The notes under the pieces are model-generated. The model made no database searches and was not told where the DNA came from. It was given only the letters and a program-made list of their open reading frames with translations. The position numbers and the translations under genes are program-made. Of a stretch of DNA of 64,000 bases, positions 36,619-50,724 are shown piece by piece. Each line of letters opens with the position of its first letter. Position 1 is the first letter of the stretch. Origin of the DNA: Syngnathus acus (Eukaryota > Chordata > Actinopteri > Syngnathiformes > Syngnathidae); contig NC_051088.1 in NCBI RefSeq assembly GCF_901709675.1, positions 8,396,193-8,460,192 of the forward strand, in the 5' to 3' direction.

Positions 36619-39600
36619 ACAACAAATTAAAATGTTCAAAACTGCATTGTCAGTCATATTCTGTGTGGGCTCAAATGTACTGAAGGAGGCACTGTTGTAC
36701 ATGTTGAGGTCATGTAACCCAGCAAAGATAAGATGCCTTCAAAATGACATTGATCTATCTTAAAAAAAAAGTCAGTACTGACCATTTAAATATGGTTAAG
36801 GGTCAGAAATAGAGAATAAACTGGAAAAATAGCTCATAGTGCCTATTCTTGCACACAATGAAGAACGTGATCCACTAATCCATTGCCACAGGTGCACAAA
36901 TACCTATGTAAGCAGAGTTAATACTGATAAAGACTCCTGAAGAAGAAAAAAGGAACAGGGAAAGCGTTCCCACACTCGTCTGTTTTGTTTCTCTCTGCCA
37001 AAATGTAAAGCTGGCAATCAAGCCATGAATGACGTGTGCTTGTGTGTGCGTGCGTGTGTGTGTGTGCGTGTATGTGCACGCACTCGTGTGTGTGTTTGTG
37101 AGTCAGAGAGACTCGTGTAACTCGCATGGTGGTAAGGCTTTTTGTTTAACCCTCATTCAGAAAGCGGCCGGTGCGGTGGCAAGCCCCTCCCTGAGGCAGC
37201 ACTGGTTCCCAGGTGGGAGAGAGCAGACAAGGCAGGAGAGTTCTCACCACGCTCCCTAACCGTTCTCACAGCACTTGATTGGTGGAACATTGCGTCATGG
37301 CTGAAACGCGACACTGCTGCAGCCGTCTAGGCAGGTACACTCGTCCGTAGGTCACGGGGAGCGTGTCTGACGATGTGCCGTTATACTCGAGGACAAACAA
37401 AAGGAGGATGAGGTGGAGGGTTGATGGGCAGGTTTGACTTAGCTTTGTCATGTCTTCATAAGGTGTGTAACATGACGTGTAGTTCTCAACACATTTGTTA
37501 GTGTTCAGCAGCTGCTCCACCAACTTGACTGCAGGTGTTCATAACCGGGCATTTTTTTTAGACTTCCGCTTTGTGGTTTGTTTGTTTTTTCGCTCACTAT
37601 CTTGGGTGTAAGTGTTCATATGTGATTGCAACACGCTTCTCAATTGGGAAAAAGATCGATGATTCTTTCGGATTCCGAAAACAATCATTTAACCGGCGGG
37701 ATGGGTGACGGAAGCAATGTCTAAAACACAGCAAGTAGTGACTAACATCTCGTGTGCAGACCCCCATGGCCAATCCATAGTTTGGGCTCATGTGTGCAGT
37801 GATCACTTTTTTCGCATTACCTTTAAATTTGTAAATTATATAAAACATTATTGTTCATGTAGACTTACAAAAACTAATTATATTAAATAATACTAAACTA
37901 AAGTAAATAATACTGCCCTAAACTACACTATATTAACTAGTACCTAAAATTCTGTGTGCCTTATCCTCGAGTAGGTGCAGGAAAGATTGTCAACATAAAT
38001 TCTCCACGTCCAGACCACACTCTCTTATCCACAGAGACAACTTCTTCTGGTTGTTAGTACAGCCACCAACAAGTTCCCAAGAAGTCACATTGAAATGCTA
38101 CAGGGGCTTATAACAGAAGGAAACAAAATCTTGACTTAGACCTCATAAATTTGCAATGTGAACATCATGTACAAGTTTTCATACACTTTCATACACATAC
38201 AGCCCACATTCAAATCCTACTAACTGTGAGGTGTCAGTTTCAGAAAGAAAAGCCACATTAAAGCAGTTTCAAGGTCTCAATCAAATGTACAAGATCAAAT
38301 AAAAGGACGACGATGGCTACATTTGACTAGGAACAAACTCAACCACATTAAAGCCAAACGTCTTTTTCTAGCCTTTAGAAAGATGCTAGGTCAGTTTTAG
38401 GTGAAAGGTTCAAAAAGTCAGCCATGCATTATCGCCGAATGGATAACAGGTGGGTAGACCAAGATATGCGCGTACTTGTGCACCTGCACACGAGAACTCT
38501 TAGACTGTGTGGCGAATTGACGACTCAAGTCATTTAGAAACATAACAATATTGTATTCAAATTATTTAACCATGTCTGACCGCACAATCGACTCAGCTTG
38601 CATACATTTAAAGTCTAAAAATAATATATACCTGCATGCGAGTGATTAATTGGACACGCGTGTGTCACACGGGCTGCCCTTCCCTGTGAGTATGCATCGG
38701 TCTGCATGCGAGGCAGCCTGCCGGCAGTGTGCCTGACGGGTGGAACCACGTGTGGTGTGTGTGTGCGCGTGTGCGTGCGTACATGCGTGCGTGCAGCTGC
38801 TGACGGGACCAGTCCCTATCAGGCCCACACATCTTTGGCGCTGTCTGTGTTGATACTCTGCCTGAGGGCGAACGAGTGTGCAGAGGTTGAGGAGAGCAGC
38901 AGTTTCCCACGGCTGCTGCTCTCCGCCTCGGCCCTGCCTCTGCATTCCTGGGCTGCCAGCGCTCTGTAAATGTTTGGACAGCCTTGAACAAATAACACAC
39001 CTTGAAAGGCACAAGCACAAGCCCTCTCGCACTCTTTGCACACCCCTTCTCTTCATCTGCCTTCTTAAGCGCACACGGCTGGCTCACACACCCTCCACCC
39101 ACCCCAGCCCGCAAACTACCTCCCTCGTGGCCACCCGCCATCCGACTGCCACTCTAACTTTCCCAGCGTCACGCTCATGCACAAGACTTGTTCGTGCCGT
39201 GCTTATACAAACAGGTGCACACCTGTGCACATAAATACACAGAGAGTTGGTGCTTCTAAAGAACTACTATACCCTACATAACACACTTTATAGCAGATGT
39301 CTTAGTTCCATTCAAGAAAGCAGTTTTATGCAAACCGTAGCAGTTGCAATGCAAATATTGCACAGAGCTTGACAAGAGCAAGAAATAATAATAATAATAT
39401 TTGGATTACAGGCAAAATGTCTGAGAGTTGCAAAGGATGTTGCAGTTAGGTAATTTCAAGGAGTGAAATGCTCTGATGATACTTTGTTACATTCAGTTTG
39501 CTGTCCCACCACAGATGGTACTCACCACATTCCTTTTTTTGAAAAAAATGATAAACATTTTTTTATTGATGGGAAATGAAGCTTCAAATTTGATTTGTGA

Positions 39601-40911
39601 ACCACTTGTATTTTCTAGATGGCACTATTAGTTTAACGAAAGAGGGGTACTCACCCCAAATCAACTTTTTTTGCTGATTAACTGGGTATGGCCATGCACG
39701 GAGACTAAATCAGAATAATTTCCTCCCCAGTCAGACACGTGCACGCTGATGATGTCTGGCAGCAGCTGGAGAAACTTCCACTGCAGTCCCCAAGCAGCAG
39801 CCAGTCAACAGCAGCTCTGTTTTCATTGTTGGGGGCCCTGGAGGTGCATATTTCTCTAATTTGACTTTTCTGCTCAGCACTTTTTGCAGCTGTGATGACA
39901 TTTGGGTGTCGCCCCCTTGTTTTCTCACGGTCTTCTGCCAACGCCACTCCAGCCACTGGTCGTCTGCCAAGGCTGAGGTCTGTGTGTCAGCCCTTACTTT
40001 TGCTGTGCATACGCACTCGTGAAGAGGGTGCTTTAAATAAATTTAAAAAAAAAAAAAGAAAAACTCTTCCTGCCAGTAGAGTTGACCTCAGTGGGCTTTT
40101 CCAAACTGACTCAAAAGAACATAGACTGAGTGTCTTGGGGGAGGGAGGGGTGGAGGGGTTGTCCAATTTTGCTTTAAAAAAAGAATTAATTTAGCGGAGC
40201 AACCACTACAACATAATTAAAGGAGATTGGCTTGCTGACTTCAGTTCTATTATTACATCACGGAAACACTTGTGATGATCATAGAATATTATTGCAGTAT
40301 TAAGAATTGTGTGGAAGGTGCTGGGTCCATGTTGGGATTTTTAAAACGTGAATAAACCTATAAACATCAAACAATAGTAAATCAGAGCTATTTCGCCCTG
40401 AGGCCATTCCACGCGTGATATGTTGCAATCACGTTGCAATCCCGCAATCATATTGGGCAGACATCATGGTCTTATTCCGTGGTTGGGGAACACCAGTTAA
40501 GAGGGAAGTGAGCAGTCATTTCTCTCAGGGGGGCTGATACCGATAATGGCATTGGAGCATGTCTGCTTGTTGTCAGCTGTCCCCCGCACACACCCCAGCC
40601 GGAAACCCCGGCTCAGCTGCTTCCCATTACACCAAGAATGTATCCTGGGGTCAGATGCCAGGAGTGTGCGCTGGCACATTAATAACGGAGTGACCGCATA
40701 GTCCCGGGCCGCAAGTGCGTTATTAACGGGGTGAACCTGAGTCCTTCCCATGCTCCACTCATCACTCCTCCCGACTAGTTTGACAGCAGCTGCTCCACTC
40801 TCAGATTCCCAGAGTTGGGGCGTGTGCCATCACGTGTTTGTCTGCACTGTTAGGGTGGAGAGTTTATGGGGTCACCGACTGATAAATTTGTCAGCCACGT
40901 TAATCCGTGTC
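36619..40911. other. Gene-free interval, block 4
   Basis: No coding exon supported. GT-rich stretches near 37029-37100 and 38752-38790. A GC-rich part at 38640-39140 gives open frames up to 158 codons that look like composition artefacts (HTHAR repeats). A homeobox-type direct repeat lies at 40679-40734. Confidence 0.45.
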
Positions 40912-40971
40912 TCATTTGTTCTTTCCATTTTCCATTGTAGAAAATTAATGGCAAATGGAAAGAACAAATGA
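40912..40971. repeat. Near-perfect inverted repeat, 25-bp stem and 10-base loop
   Basis: The left arm at 40912-40936 (tcatttgttctttcc...) pairs with the right arm at 40947-40971 (...ggaaagaacaaatga) with a single mismatch, around the loop 'gtagaaaatt'. It would fold as a short hairpin if transcribed. Its origin is unknown; it could be a small foldback element or an RNA hairpin. Confidence 0.85.
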
Positions 40972-43900
40972 TATTGAGAACGAATGATATCAGAATAAAT
41001 GATTTTATGATGTAAATTTTGTCTCAGATAAAAAAATCAGAATAAAAAGGGGCTGTAGGACTGAATTAGTTTGATAAAGGATCACATGACTCAGACATTT
41101 GCTAACAATCATTGGTGTGTGTATGTCTATATATATATATATATATGTCTATATCATATATATATATTATTTTTCATCTCAATCACTCAAATATTAGGAC
41201 TTGTAGGAGGCGGCTTGATTAAAGCCACTCGTGGTGCTCAGTGATCTACACAGTGTGTTACAAGCACAAGGCTGGTGGTTGGCTGATTTTACATCCCTAC
41301 TCAACCTATTGAGGCGCTAAGCACCTGGGCAGATCATTTTGGCCCTAATAGTATGGCCTGACAACAAAACAACCCAAAAGGTACTTGAGGAAGTTTTTTG
41401 AGCCCGGTACTAATTGCAACACTGGACAAAAATACAAAATAAAACCAGCCCATACTTAATTGGCTTCTTTTCTTTCCTCTTCCTATATACGACCATTCAA
41501 TCATATGATGGAAGCAAACAAAACCCACACTCTCTCCTTGACCTGAACCACTCGGAAGGTCACCTTACAACTGTAGATGGATAGCCTATATAGCAAAGAA
41601 TCCTTGGACCCACTGCGATAAAAACACAATGATGCATCATAGTAAACCGTGAATGCAATTCAGTTGACAATTTGTTCCTATTTACGATATGTACGTACAA
41701 ACAACATATTTTACACCAGTGTAATACTCAATGACAGTAAAGCAAAAATTGAGAATTTTGTCCACTCGTGTGTATAAGAATGCTGTTTCATGTGCCAAGC
41801 ACAAAGCACAGATAATGAAACAATGTCACAAAGGGACATGACCTATCCAATTAAGGGCAGGTACTTCCACGGGTGGGAACTCCCGAACAAAACTAAAAAT
41901 AAAAATATATCGGTGGAGTAAACAAACGGGAAAAGTGAGAATTGTCTTTTGATTTTTCTCTGCAAATTTAGAATTATGCAGCTCAATCACTCGTTGGACG
42001 TTAACGAGTTCCATTCACAGAAAGGCCAAGGAGAGGATCTGTTTGCTACGTGTTTGTATGTGTCGGGACCACATTGTGGCCACCGTGTAGGACCCTCTCT
42101 CTTTTCACCCACCTCCCCCCGCATTGCTGCTTCTAATCTCTGACCCTCATCAATAAGACGCATTCAGAGTCCATCAAACAGATGAGCTACTGCACAGGCA
42201 GCCACGCACCGCTGGGGGGGGAGAACCATGCGAAACGCTCTCTTAATTGTCCCCCCCGAGCTTTTTTAAAGAACATTAAGCAGCATTATCTGAGCATGAG
42301 CTTTTCTTGGTGGAGCTCCCTTCTAGAGAGGGCTGCAGCAGCCCACTCAGCCGACAGGCCATTAAAGCTGACAGGTCTTTGTGAAGAACACACACACGCA
42401 GACACAAGCTCCCAGGAAAGTGCAGCCAGCGAAACCATGCTTCAAAAATAAAAAAGGGAGGCTGGGGGTTAACTGAACAGGTTAGCTGGTCATTTGTCTG
42501 GTTTGTATCAAGCCCGCCTTGCAGCTGGGCTTGCCGCCATAGTCTCAGAGCCATTAAGGGGTATTTAGTCCCGTTGGCGACTGTGTATACTGTTAGACAT
42601 AACTCTGGCAGTTCACACCTGCAACAGGCACAACATTGCATCAGTGGCATCATGTGATCTGTTGGGAAAGTAGAATCTTCCATATGAATTTTCACAAAGT
42701 TTAATCGAGTGTAAGCTGCATGATAAAAGGTGATGCAAAAAACAATAATGCTGATCTGGTATCATCACTTGACATATATTTTTCCGCCTGAAAGTAATTT
42801 CAAAATAAAACATTTAAAAATAAGTATTTGTTCATCTAAGACCCCCATCGAAAACGGATGAATGATTTTTACATGAATATTTATAAAATAAGTGTAGGTG
42901 TCCTCTGCAAGTGTTTTAACTCACAACCTTGTCTTGTCTATCTAAAACTGTGCGCTTTGATCAACAACTACTTAAAATCTGCTTTCTGTTTTGACTCTAA
43001 GATTCGGATTACAGCTGGACATTCACTACGAATGGATAGCCTTGGTCAAGTAAAGCAGAGGAAAACCCTTAATTTGCCTGTAATTTAACAGATTAACTCG
43101 ACGTGACTCTCATTCTCATCTCGTCAGCTTAAACACATAGGCAGTGTCTTAAACACGTTTACTCGCAGATGTGTGTTGGACTGCTCTTTTGCAAGACAAT
43201 TTCTTCCTTCATTTCACTCATTATGTGTGAAAACCGCTCCCCTCTGACCTTGTGACATCATTACTCACAAAACATGGGCAAATGTGCTGCCCTTATTGAG
43301 CCTTGTAAACGGCATATGTTGCATAGAATGGGCCCGCTATTAATCAAAAGCAGTTAGGCGCTTCGGGATGAGAGGGACCCGCCCCCTCATCCGAGCATTT
43401 CATTAGTTCCCATCAACCCAAAGGAAGTGGATTCATTGCCTCATCGTTTTTGTGCTATTAAAAAAAAAAAAAAGCTATGAGAACAAAATTTCCAGCCATG
43501 GGTAGTAAGTGCAGGTTTGTGCATTTGAGTGTCCGAGACGTAAAGGCATATGCGTGCGCCTGGAACGGTCTAGAATAGGCGGGGCCTTCTTGTCGCGACA
43601 CAAAGGCGTTGCTGTGCAATCAGCTCGGTGTAAAATCGCCGCTCTGTGGTCCACACAAAGGGGCACAAAAGCAGGGGGCTGGTGGCTGGGGCGGGATGGC
43701 GGCAACACAGCTGTGAGCAGAGCCGACACATCTCGCCTCAATATGGGCCCTCCTCACATCTGTAGCAGCTTGGCCCCTGCTTCCGCTCAGCCCCGCACAC
43801 AATGGAGGCCCTCGGCAGACTCCTTTTGTTGCAAACTTTATTCAGAGTCCCTTTTTAGCCTCAATCTTAAATATTTCATTAGACCTCCTTCGCCGAGCTC

Positions 43901-46037
43901 CCTTCCTTTCATTGGCATTTTCAAGAGCGGTGCACTTTACCCCCACTTTGCTTGAAGTGACGCCCCCAAGGGCAACGATGCTTTCTTCCTAAACTGTTTA
44001 TAACGGGATGTTATACAAAAACAAGCACTACTTTAAATGTCTATCACAGAATATGGGTCGTGGGAATTGTCGATTACGTGAGGCCTCTTTTGAGAATACC
44101 TTGGAAAGATTCAATCAGTCAATGGAAACTTGCTATATTCTGCAAGAATCGCTGCTTATGCTTTTGGTCATTATGCTTAGAGACACGTTTATTTTACAGA
44201 GCGATAACCGCTCATACCTGTAGATGATATTTAGCTGAATCCGACACATTATATGCTGACTGGTGACAATAGTCTGTTCAATCTAATGAGATCCACTCAG
44301 TTCTAATTGCATTAACCCGCCAGATGTGACCATTTTACCAGAACTGCAATAATGTTACTTTGTCATTTTGAGTGTGAGCGTGTGTGTGTGTTAAACTCCA
44401 TAATTGTCAAGTTCAATCAATATTTTAAAGTTTCTAACACAATTACCCTCACAAATTTAAAAATACTTTGCAATGAGTTCATTTGACCTGCAACATATGA
44501 TTCAGTATTGTGGTTGTAGTTTTTCCCACTAGTGTAGATGCATTATTATTATTATTTATTATTATATAATTAAAGACAAAACACTTGAGCAAGTACTAAT
44601 GCTGCCGTGGCCGGTTAGTATTAATCTATATTGAAATGCAAATCTATTCATGACATAAGGTCACATGAGCAACATTGAGTGTCATGATGAAGTGTTAAAC
44701 CACAAGCTGCTCCCTTGTATGGGAGGGCCACACGTAAGTGGCAAGTAGAAAACACTCTCATCTAAATATTAAACACTTCTTAATAACTTTTCAGGTTCTG
44801 GCACAACTTCTGTCACCGTGCATAAAAAGATCTGAAAAGTATTTGTCTTTATGCTAAGCTTGATTGGCCTGAGTCACAAAGAGAAGCTTTTGTTGAAACG
44901 GGAGACGGAGGGGGTAGATTTATCCAACACTTGGAGAGAGCCTTATGAATAATTCAGTGTTATCATTCAACTCCATGCACGATTATTATGTTTTTCTTCT
45001 GGTTTCACACGTGAGGGATCTCAAGAAGATGGGGGCGTGGGTGGCTATCGTGCAGGGGACACTTAAAGGGAAGTAGTGGAGCCACAAGGACAAAACAAGA
45101 AAGGCTGCTGTGCACCGGCTCTGCTGTCAGCTTGATAAATTTAATGTGTCACCAATTAGAAACTCGTTGCCATTCTTTAATTCAGCACAGGCCTTGTTAA
45201 CTGCGCCCCAGCAGGGAGGATGCGAGCTGAGCTACGGCCTGTGCGAGCGAGCAGCCCCTCCATAAAGGAGGCTCTGCTTTCCCATCCTTTTAAAATCACC
45301 ACCCTTCCCTTTGGTATGTAAATAAGACATTCGTCCGGCAGCACGTTTCCAATAGAAAAAAATGACCATCAATGTCTGATTTTTTTTTTTTTCTTTTTCT
45401 TTTTTTCTCCACAGAAAACAAAGAATTCTATAGTTTCCGATTTTTATTCAAAAACAACCTTTTTGGGCCTTTCTTTTTGAGCATTCTCATGGTAATTGTG
45501 TTGACTCAACTTTGGGCAATGTGGCTATACAAGGCATATGAACCCTAGCAGGAGTCCATTAGAGAAATACCATTTAGCGAGCTGTTTCTGTGAGAAAGTC
45601 AAATGTTTGAGGCGCTTTTTTTGTGCTGCTCGAGACGAGGGTCCTTGGAAGAGCAGCGGGAGGCCTTTTGGGAGCTTGGGTGAAACTAAAGGCCTCATCG
45701 CTCTGAGATACTTCACAGCTGAAGTCACAAGTGTTGAAAAAGCAGAAAGACAGCTTTTCTCAAACAATATCTATTTTCTTGTCAGCCGTGACTGCTTTGC
45801 TATTTAGCAGCTGTGACACAGGCTAAATATGTGGAGAACAAGGCTGTCACTGAATGCGTGTTGAATAGCATTACTGACTTTTGTGTACAACTCCAAAAAT
45901 TGTCAGATTCTGAGACTATAATCTTCAGATAAAAATGTACAAAAATGACCTCCATGTAAATACTAGTCTTTGAAAATAAAAGTTTTTGCGACAATTACAA
46001 GAAAGAAAATTCCTTTTTTTTTTTTAAAGACAAAATT
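40972..46037. other. Gene-free interval, block 5
   Basis: No exon supported. An AT microsatellite lies at about 41130-41166. Several GC-balanced, non-repetitive stretches rich in homeobox, GATA and forkhead-like words (for example 42280-42400, 43320-43440 and 45180-45340) are reasonable places to look for conserved enhancers. This is inference from composition only. Confidence 0.4.
41130..41166. repeat. (AT)n microsatellite
   Basis: TA dinucleotide repeat broken by 'gtctatatc'. Confidence 0.9.
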
Positions 46038-46108
46038 ATGGATGGATGGATGGATGGATGGATGGATGGATGGATGGATGGATGGATGGATGGATGGATG
46101 GATGGATG
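46038..46108. repeat. (ATGG)n microsatellite
   Basis: About 18 copies of ATGG. It may derive from the TGGA-type tail of the SINE-like family, but no body is attached. Confidence 0.95.
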
Positions 46109-47035
46109 TATTTCTAGCAGTGTCAATGAAAACTGAACACTTTTAATTACGTATTATACAGATCTTGTCTTGGATCTCATTATAGCTACTTTACGGCTGT
46201 TAGTTAAAAATACTGAGGCATTTTCTTTCGCTTGCTTGCACTGTGTCGGTAACTGAAAGGAGGCAGCTGTGGGGGACACCTCACTGTGCTAATTTAACAG
46301 TTTGACTTCCTTCATTCCATTGCTGGAGCTCTCTTGAAAGTCAAGAGTTGGTCATTAGAGATTTTTTTTTTTCTTTCCCTCTTCTTTCGGTTTGCTATGG
46401 ACAGGAGTCTCCTCTAATGTGATTGCCCTTTTCCATTTATCCACATGGCCTGTAAATGGAGGTGCTACAAGGGGACGCCTAGGTGCTGTCACTACATAAC
46501 GCCACCTCCCTAACCCTGAGGGTCAGGAGCAGATTGACACCCTAACCCACAGCCCTGATCCTCCTTCAGCCTCTTTAGAGGTGCACCCGGCCGTCAGTAA
46601 TATGGCCCGCGCTTTATTCATTTGGAGATCAGCCGAGCTGAAAAGATAAGCTGTGAATAATTGGAGCCCAAAGACCACGGAGAATCTGATGGGATATTTG
46701 AGTCTTTAACTTTTTCTCGCCCTCTCTTCTTCCCTTTATGCTCCTCCTGAAGGCAAAGGACAGGCCTTGTTAGGCTCAGGCAGCCAGATGGGCGAAAGAG
46801 GAGAGGGATGATCTGTGGGGCCTTTTAGGAGAGGGCTGACACCGGCTCTAGAGACCTGTCACTCACATACGAGCTGCTCAATGTGGAGCTTAATGCATCC
46901 TCCACAGCCACCAGTGGACAAGCGGCAGCTCTGTGCGGACACCAGACCTCCAGACAGTGTGCACTCCCTCCTGCCTTCCTTTCACTCTTTTTCATGGCCT
47001 CTGTCATTTGGCCTGAGTCCAAGACAGCATTTTTT
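46109..47035. other. Gene-free interval, block 6
   Basis: Non-repetitive, GC-balanced sequence with words such as 'gaataattgg' and 'aagataagc' near 46640-46665. No coding exon is supported. Candidate regulatory DNA only. Confidence 0.35.
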
Positions 47036-47120
47036 ATTTTTATTTATTTTTTATTTAACCTTTATTTACCCAGGCAAACAATTAAGAACATGTTCTTATT
47101 TACGACTGCGGCGTGACAAT
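47036..47120 (+). repeat. Dispersed fish repeat fragment
   Basis: 'aacctttatttacccagg' followed by 'aagaacatgttcttattta' resembles a core ('tttatttaaccaggcaa...aagaacaaattcttattta') found in many fish repeats. It is short, and the family is not resolved. Confidence 0.4.
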
Positions 47121-47479
47121 TTAGTCGACTAGGCTAAAAAATAAAACAACCACTTGAATAATAAAATCTAGTTTCACTCAAAAGTGTCAGGAAAAGTACA
47201 ATACACCAACATTTTTATTTAAACATTAAATGTTCCTTTGTCAGGTTTGACTGGATCTGGACTTTTACTGGAAATGCATATTTCCATTTTTCCAAAACGT
47301 CACTTCTATCTGCAATGTTAACTACCGCAAAATATGTTGATATTGGTGATTGATATGGTGCATTTTATGTCCGGATTTTGTCAGTGCTGCTAAAATGGTC
47401 AGTCGGATATTGTTTTGTTGTATTGTAGGGTATGGAGTGAAGCAGTATAACATTCATCTAGCTATCCATCAATTTATAA

Positions 47480-47574
47480 TCCATCCATCCAGCCGTCCAT
47501 CCATCCATCCATCCATCCATCCATCCATCCATCCATCCATCCATCCATCCATCCATCCATCCATCCATCCATCC
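47480..47574. repeat. (CCAT)n microsatellite
   Basis: About 20 copies of CCAT with one interruption ('gccgt'). Confidence 0.95.
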
Positions 47575-49117
47575 AGCACGACTTCAAACCTAAAGCTGAT
47601 GGGACAGCTTAATGATGTTGCTGCTCATAGCTCTGCAGATTGTTGATGATTTGCTGAAGAGCACGTGAACAGTGCCAAAGAAGCAGATATCTTACCAAAA
47701 CCAATACAAATTTCAATATCTATATTCTATATTTTGCTCCACATTCTTATTTACAAATGATCTTTTCAAAAGGAGCAAGAAACCTGATGATCCGGTCTGC
47801 AGCGCACTTCTAAAAATGGATAAATCCTCAGGGGAACTGTCAAAAAACATACATGCATACCCAATACTCAATATTTACTTTCATGGTCTTCTGAGACAAA
47901 CTGAAAAGGTCTCAGATAGGAAGGTTCTTCACCCCTGCTTTACAAAATGAACTCATCCAGAAATGTTGACATGGATATAGATTTCAAGGGCAAACAACCG
48001 ATGCCCCCCCCCTTTACAGTGACAGTACATTAATTAAGCAGTCATATCCTTCTGGGAGGGGTGAGCCATGGACTGAAAACAAAGCTTCATGTAAATGACA
48101 GTTTGCTCTTCTGGCTGCGGTTGTTAATCACCCCAGTGTCAAATTAGCTGAACTGCTCTGCATGAGAGAACACGCCGCGTTGGCTTGATTAGCTGCACTG
48201 TGCAAAAAAAAAAGAAACTAGCAATAGAGAGGCAGCTGCTTACTGGTACTGTCAGGTCGCAGGTCATCTTGGGCTTGAGCCAGTACAAAGCTCACGCTGC
48301 GCCTGGTCTGCACACAACAGAAACATTTTTACTGTACCGAGAATGTGTGTAGCTTCCCGAGGACGGTATGCACACACATGTCCTGTCGCAAGACTGCTCT
48401 CATACTCACACACTTGGCGCAACAACAAACAAAATGTGCAACAATGCAGCAGTTGTTTGTCCCAGTAGGACTCTCTGTTGTGAAACCCAATCCAACCCTC
48501 TTAATGAGTGATCATGTTTGAGGGGTGTGTTTAGTTGCTAAATGGCTGCTAATTATTGAGTAGGTCTGTTTGTTTTACTTTAACAACAGCTCTTACAGAA
48601 ATATCCAACGCAAACTGTGGAACAGGCACGCTCCAATCAAGCAAATTAATTTTCCCTGTCCATTCAAAATAAATTATTTTCTAGGACAGACACAACTTCA
48701 ACATATGGCTGGTTTCTTTACAAAATTTAATTTCAGCTCTTTGTTTTTAGGGCAGGGAGGGACACACTATTTTGCAAGGCTTATGTACTTTTATGTTCTG
48801 GCAAGAATTAATGTTTGCTCAATGACAATTTGAAGCCAGTTTTCTGAACAAACACAATTTGTACCATTTACAGACTTGTCTTAAGTCCAAACTGTTCTTT
48901 TAGCACAATATTGTTCTAAAGAAATGAAAAAAAAAATATTGACAAAAAATTACCCATCCCAAAATTTGAGAACACAGCAAAGGTGATCAGACAATCAGAG
49001 GTGGCACACGCACCATGCCCACCACCTCTTTGACTTTCTGCCTTCTGTCAGGTCTACCGGACCAGAACCAAAAGAGCCAAAGACACCTTCCTCCCACAAG
49101 CCATCACAGCTCTAGAT
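47575..49117. other. Gene-free interval, block 7
   Basis: No coding exon, RNA gene or recognised repeat. Confidence 0.45.
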
Positions 49118-49436
49118 TAAAGATTAAAGATTAAAGTCCCAATGATCGTCACACACACACCTGGGTGCGGTGAAATTTGTCCTCTGCATTTAACCCATCC
49201 CCGTGTGATTTTAATCCATCCCCTGGGGGAGAGGGGAGCAGTGAGCAGCAGCGGTGCCGCGCTCGGGAATCAGTTGGTGATTTAACCCCCCAACTCCAAC
49301 CCTTAATGCTGAGTGCCAAGCAGGGAGGCAATGGGTCCCATTTTTATAGTCTTTGGTATGACCCGGCCGGGGTTTGAACCCACAACCTTCCAGTCTCAGG
49401 GCGGACACTCTACCACTAGGCCACTGAGCTGCTCTA
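49118..49436 (-). repeat. tRNA-derived SINE, apparently full length (copy B)
   Basis: Same family as copy A at 34904-35216, in opposite orientation. The minus strand has a perfect A box (49413-49423) and B box (49370-49380), the same body, and a TTTAATC repeat tail at 49118-49135. I count about eleven differences from copy A by eye. Confidence 0.9.

Positions 49437-50724
<1,288 letters not shown>

Noticed and set aside
38640-39240. Overlapping open frames up to 158 codons on both strands
   Set aside because: GC-rich, GT-repeat-containing DNA gives chance frames; no splice sites or family motifs support them.
47480-47574. CRISPR-like regular repeats
   Set aside because: A tetranucleotide microsatellite in a vertebrate genome, with no spacers. 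No CRISPR array exists in the window.
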